From contig JAOZSQ010000054.1 in the NCBI GenBank assembly GCA_029939595.1, positions 1 through 14,223 on the forward strand: a stretch of 14,223 nucleotides of DNA, written 5' to 3'. Below the pieces are notes generated by a model. That model was not told the DNA's origin. It ran no database searches and worked only from the letters and a program-made list of their open reading frames with translations. Of the stretch, positions 14,188-14,223 are shown piece after piece. The translations under genes and the position numbers were made by a program. The stretch is from EX4572-165 sp002254885 (GTDB lineage: Archaea > Thermoplasmatota > E2 > DHVEG-1). Position 1 is the stretch's first letter. Each line of letters starts with the position of its first letter.

Positions 14188-14202
14188 GAATATTTCATAT
14201 TC
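14188..14202. repeat. Palindrome upstream of the Lrp gene, possible autoregulatory site
   Basis: GAATAT (14188-14193), TTC, ATATTC (14197-14202) is a perfect inverted repeat about 60 bp upstream of the Lrp start and 25 bp beyond its TATA box. Lrp-family proteins often control their own promoters through such A/T-rich 13-15 bp palindromes. Binding by this protein is inference. Confidence 0.4.
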
Positions 14203-14223
14203 ATTGTTTTGATTTTATATTAA

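Noticed and set aside
1..14223. tRNA genes, CRISPR array or integration sites
   Set aside because: No cloverleaf-like GC-rich segments, no regularly spaced repeats and no tRNA-end duplications were seen on reading both strands.

Overview
The window is AT-rich archaeal DNA. The clearest marker is an intact, translationally coupled topoisomerase VI pair (top6B-top6A). Further support comes from TATA boxes about 26-29 bp upstream of several start codons that have no Shine-Dalgarno site (probable leaderless mRNAs), a double Lrp/AsnC-type regulator, and a secreted or membrane lectin-like protein ending in winged-helix domains. The short-chain type of L-threonine dehydrogenase and the membrane-anchored winged-helix architecture would fit a Thermoplasmatota-like or Asgard-like lineage, but the sequence alone does not settle the phylum.

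Layout. Positions 1-191 hold the N-terminus of a protein cut by the window edge, with a coiled coil resembling the start of IS66-type transposases. Positions 383-2983 (minus) encode a large LamG/CARDB surface protein with one C-terminal membrane helix and two cytoplasmic winged helices, so it looks like a one-component membrane-bound transcription regulator. Upstream on the same strand is a class I glutamine synthetase-family gene (3108-4409) whose TATA box lies inside a perfect inverted repeat. A small two-helix membrane protein (4571-5026, plus) converges on a DUF4143-type ATPase (5072-6241, minus). Positions 6403-9439 carry the topoisomerase VI operon. Upstream of it on the same strand is L-threonine 3-dehydrogenase (9574-10551), insulated from top6B by a hairpin-plus-T-tract terminator. 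Divergent from it runs a two-gene plus-strand operon: a UbiA-family prenyltransferase (10723-11733) and a CrtI/phytoene-desaturase-like flavoprotein (11753-13147). A tandem Lrp/AsnC regulator (13157-14128, minus) converges on that operon with only 9 bp between stop codons.

How the genes relate. Topoisomerase VI A and B form one enzyme. The UbiA/flavoprotein pair probably makes or modifies an isoprenoid (membrane lipid, quinone or carotenoid). The other genes are single metabolic or regulatory units with their own promoters; nothing ties them into one pathway. The least explained parts are the UbiA/flavoprotein pair, the lectin-winged-helix membrane regulator and the 151-residue membrane protein. 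No tRNA, rRNA or CRISPR array was recognised, and no gene-free gap exceeds 300 bases.
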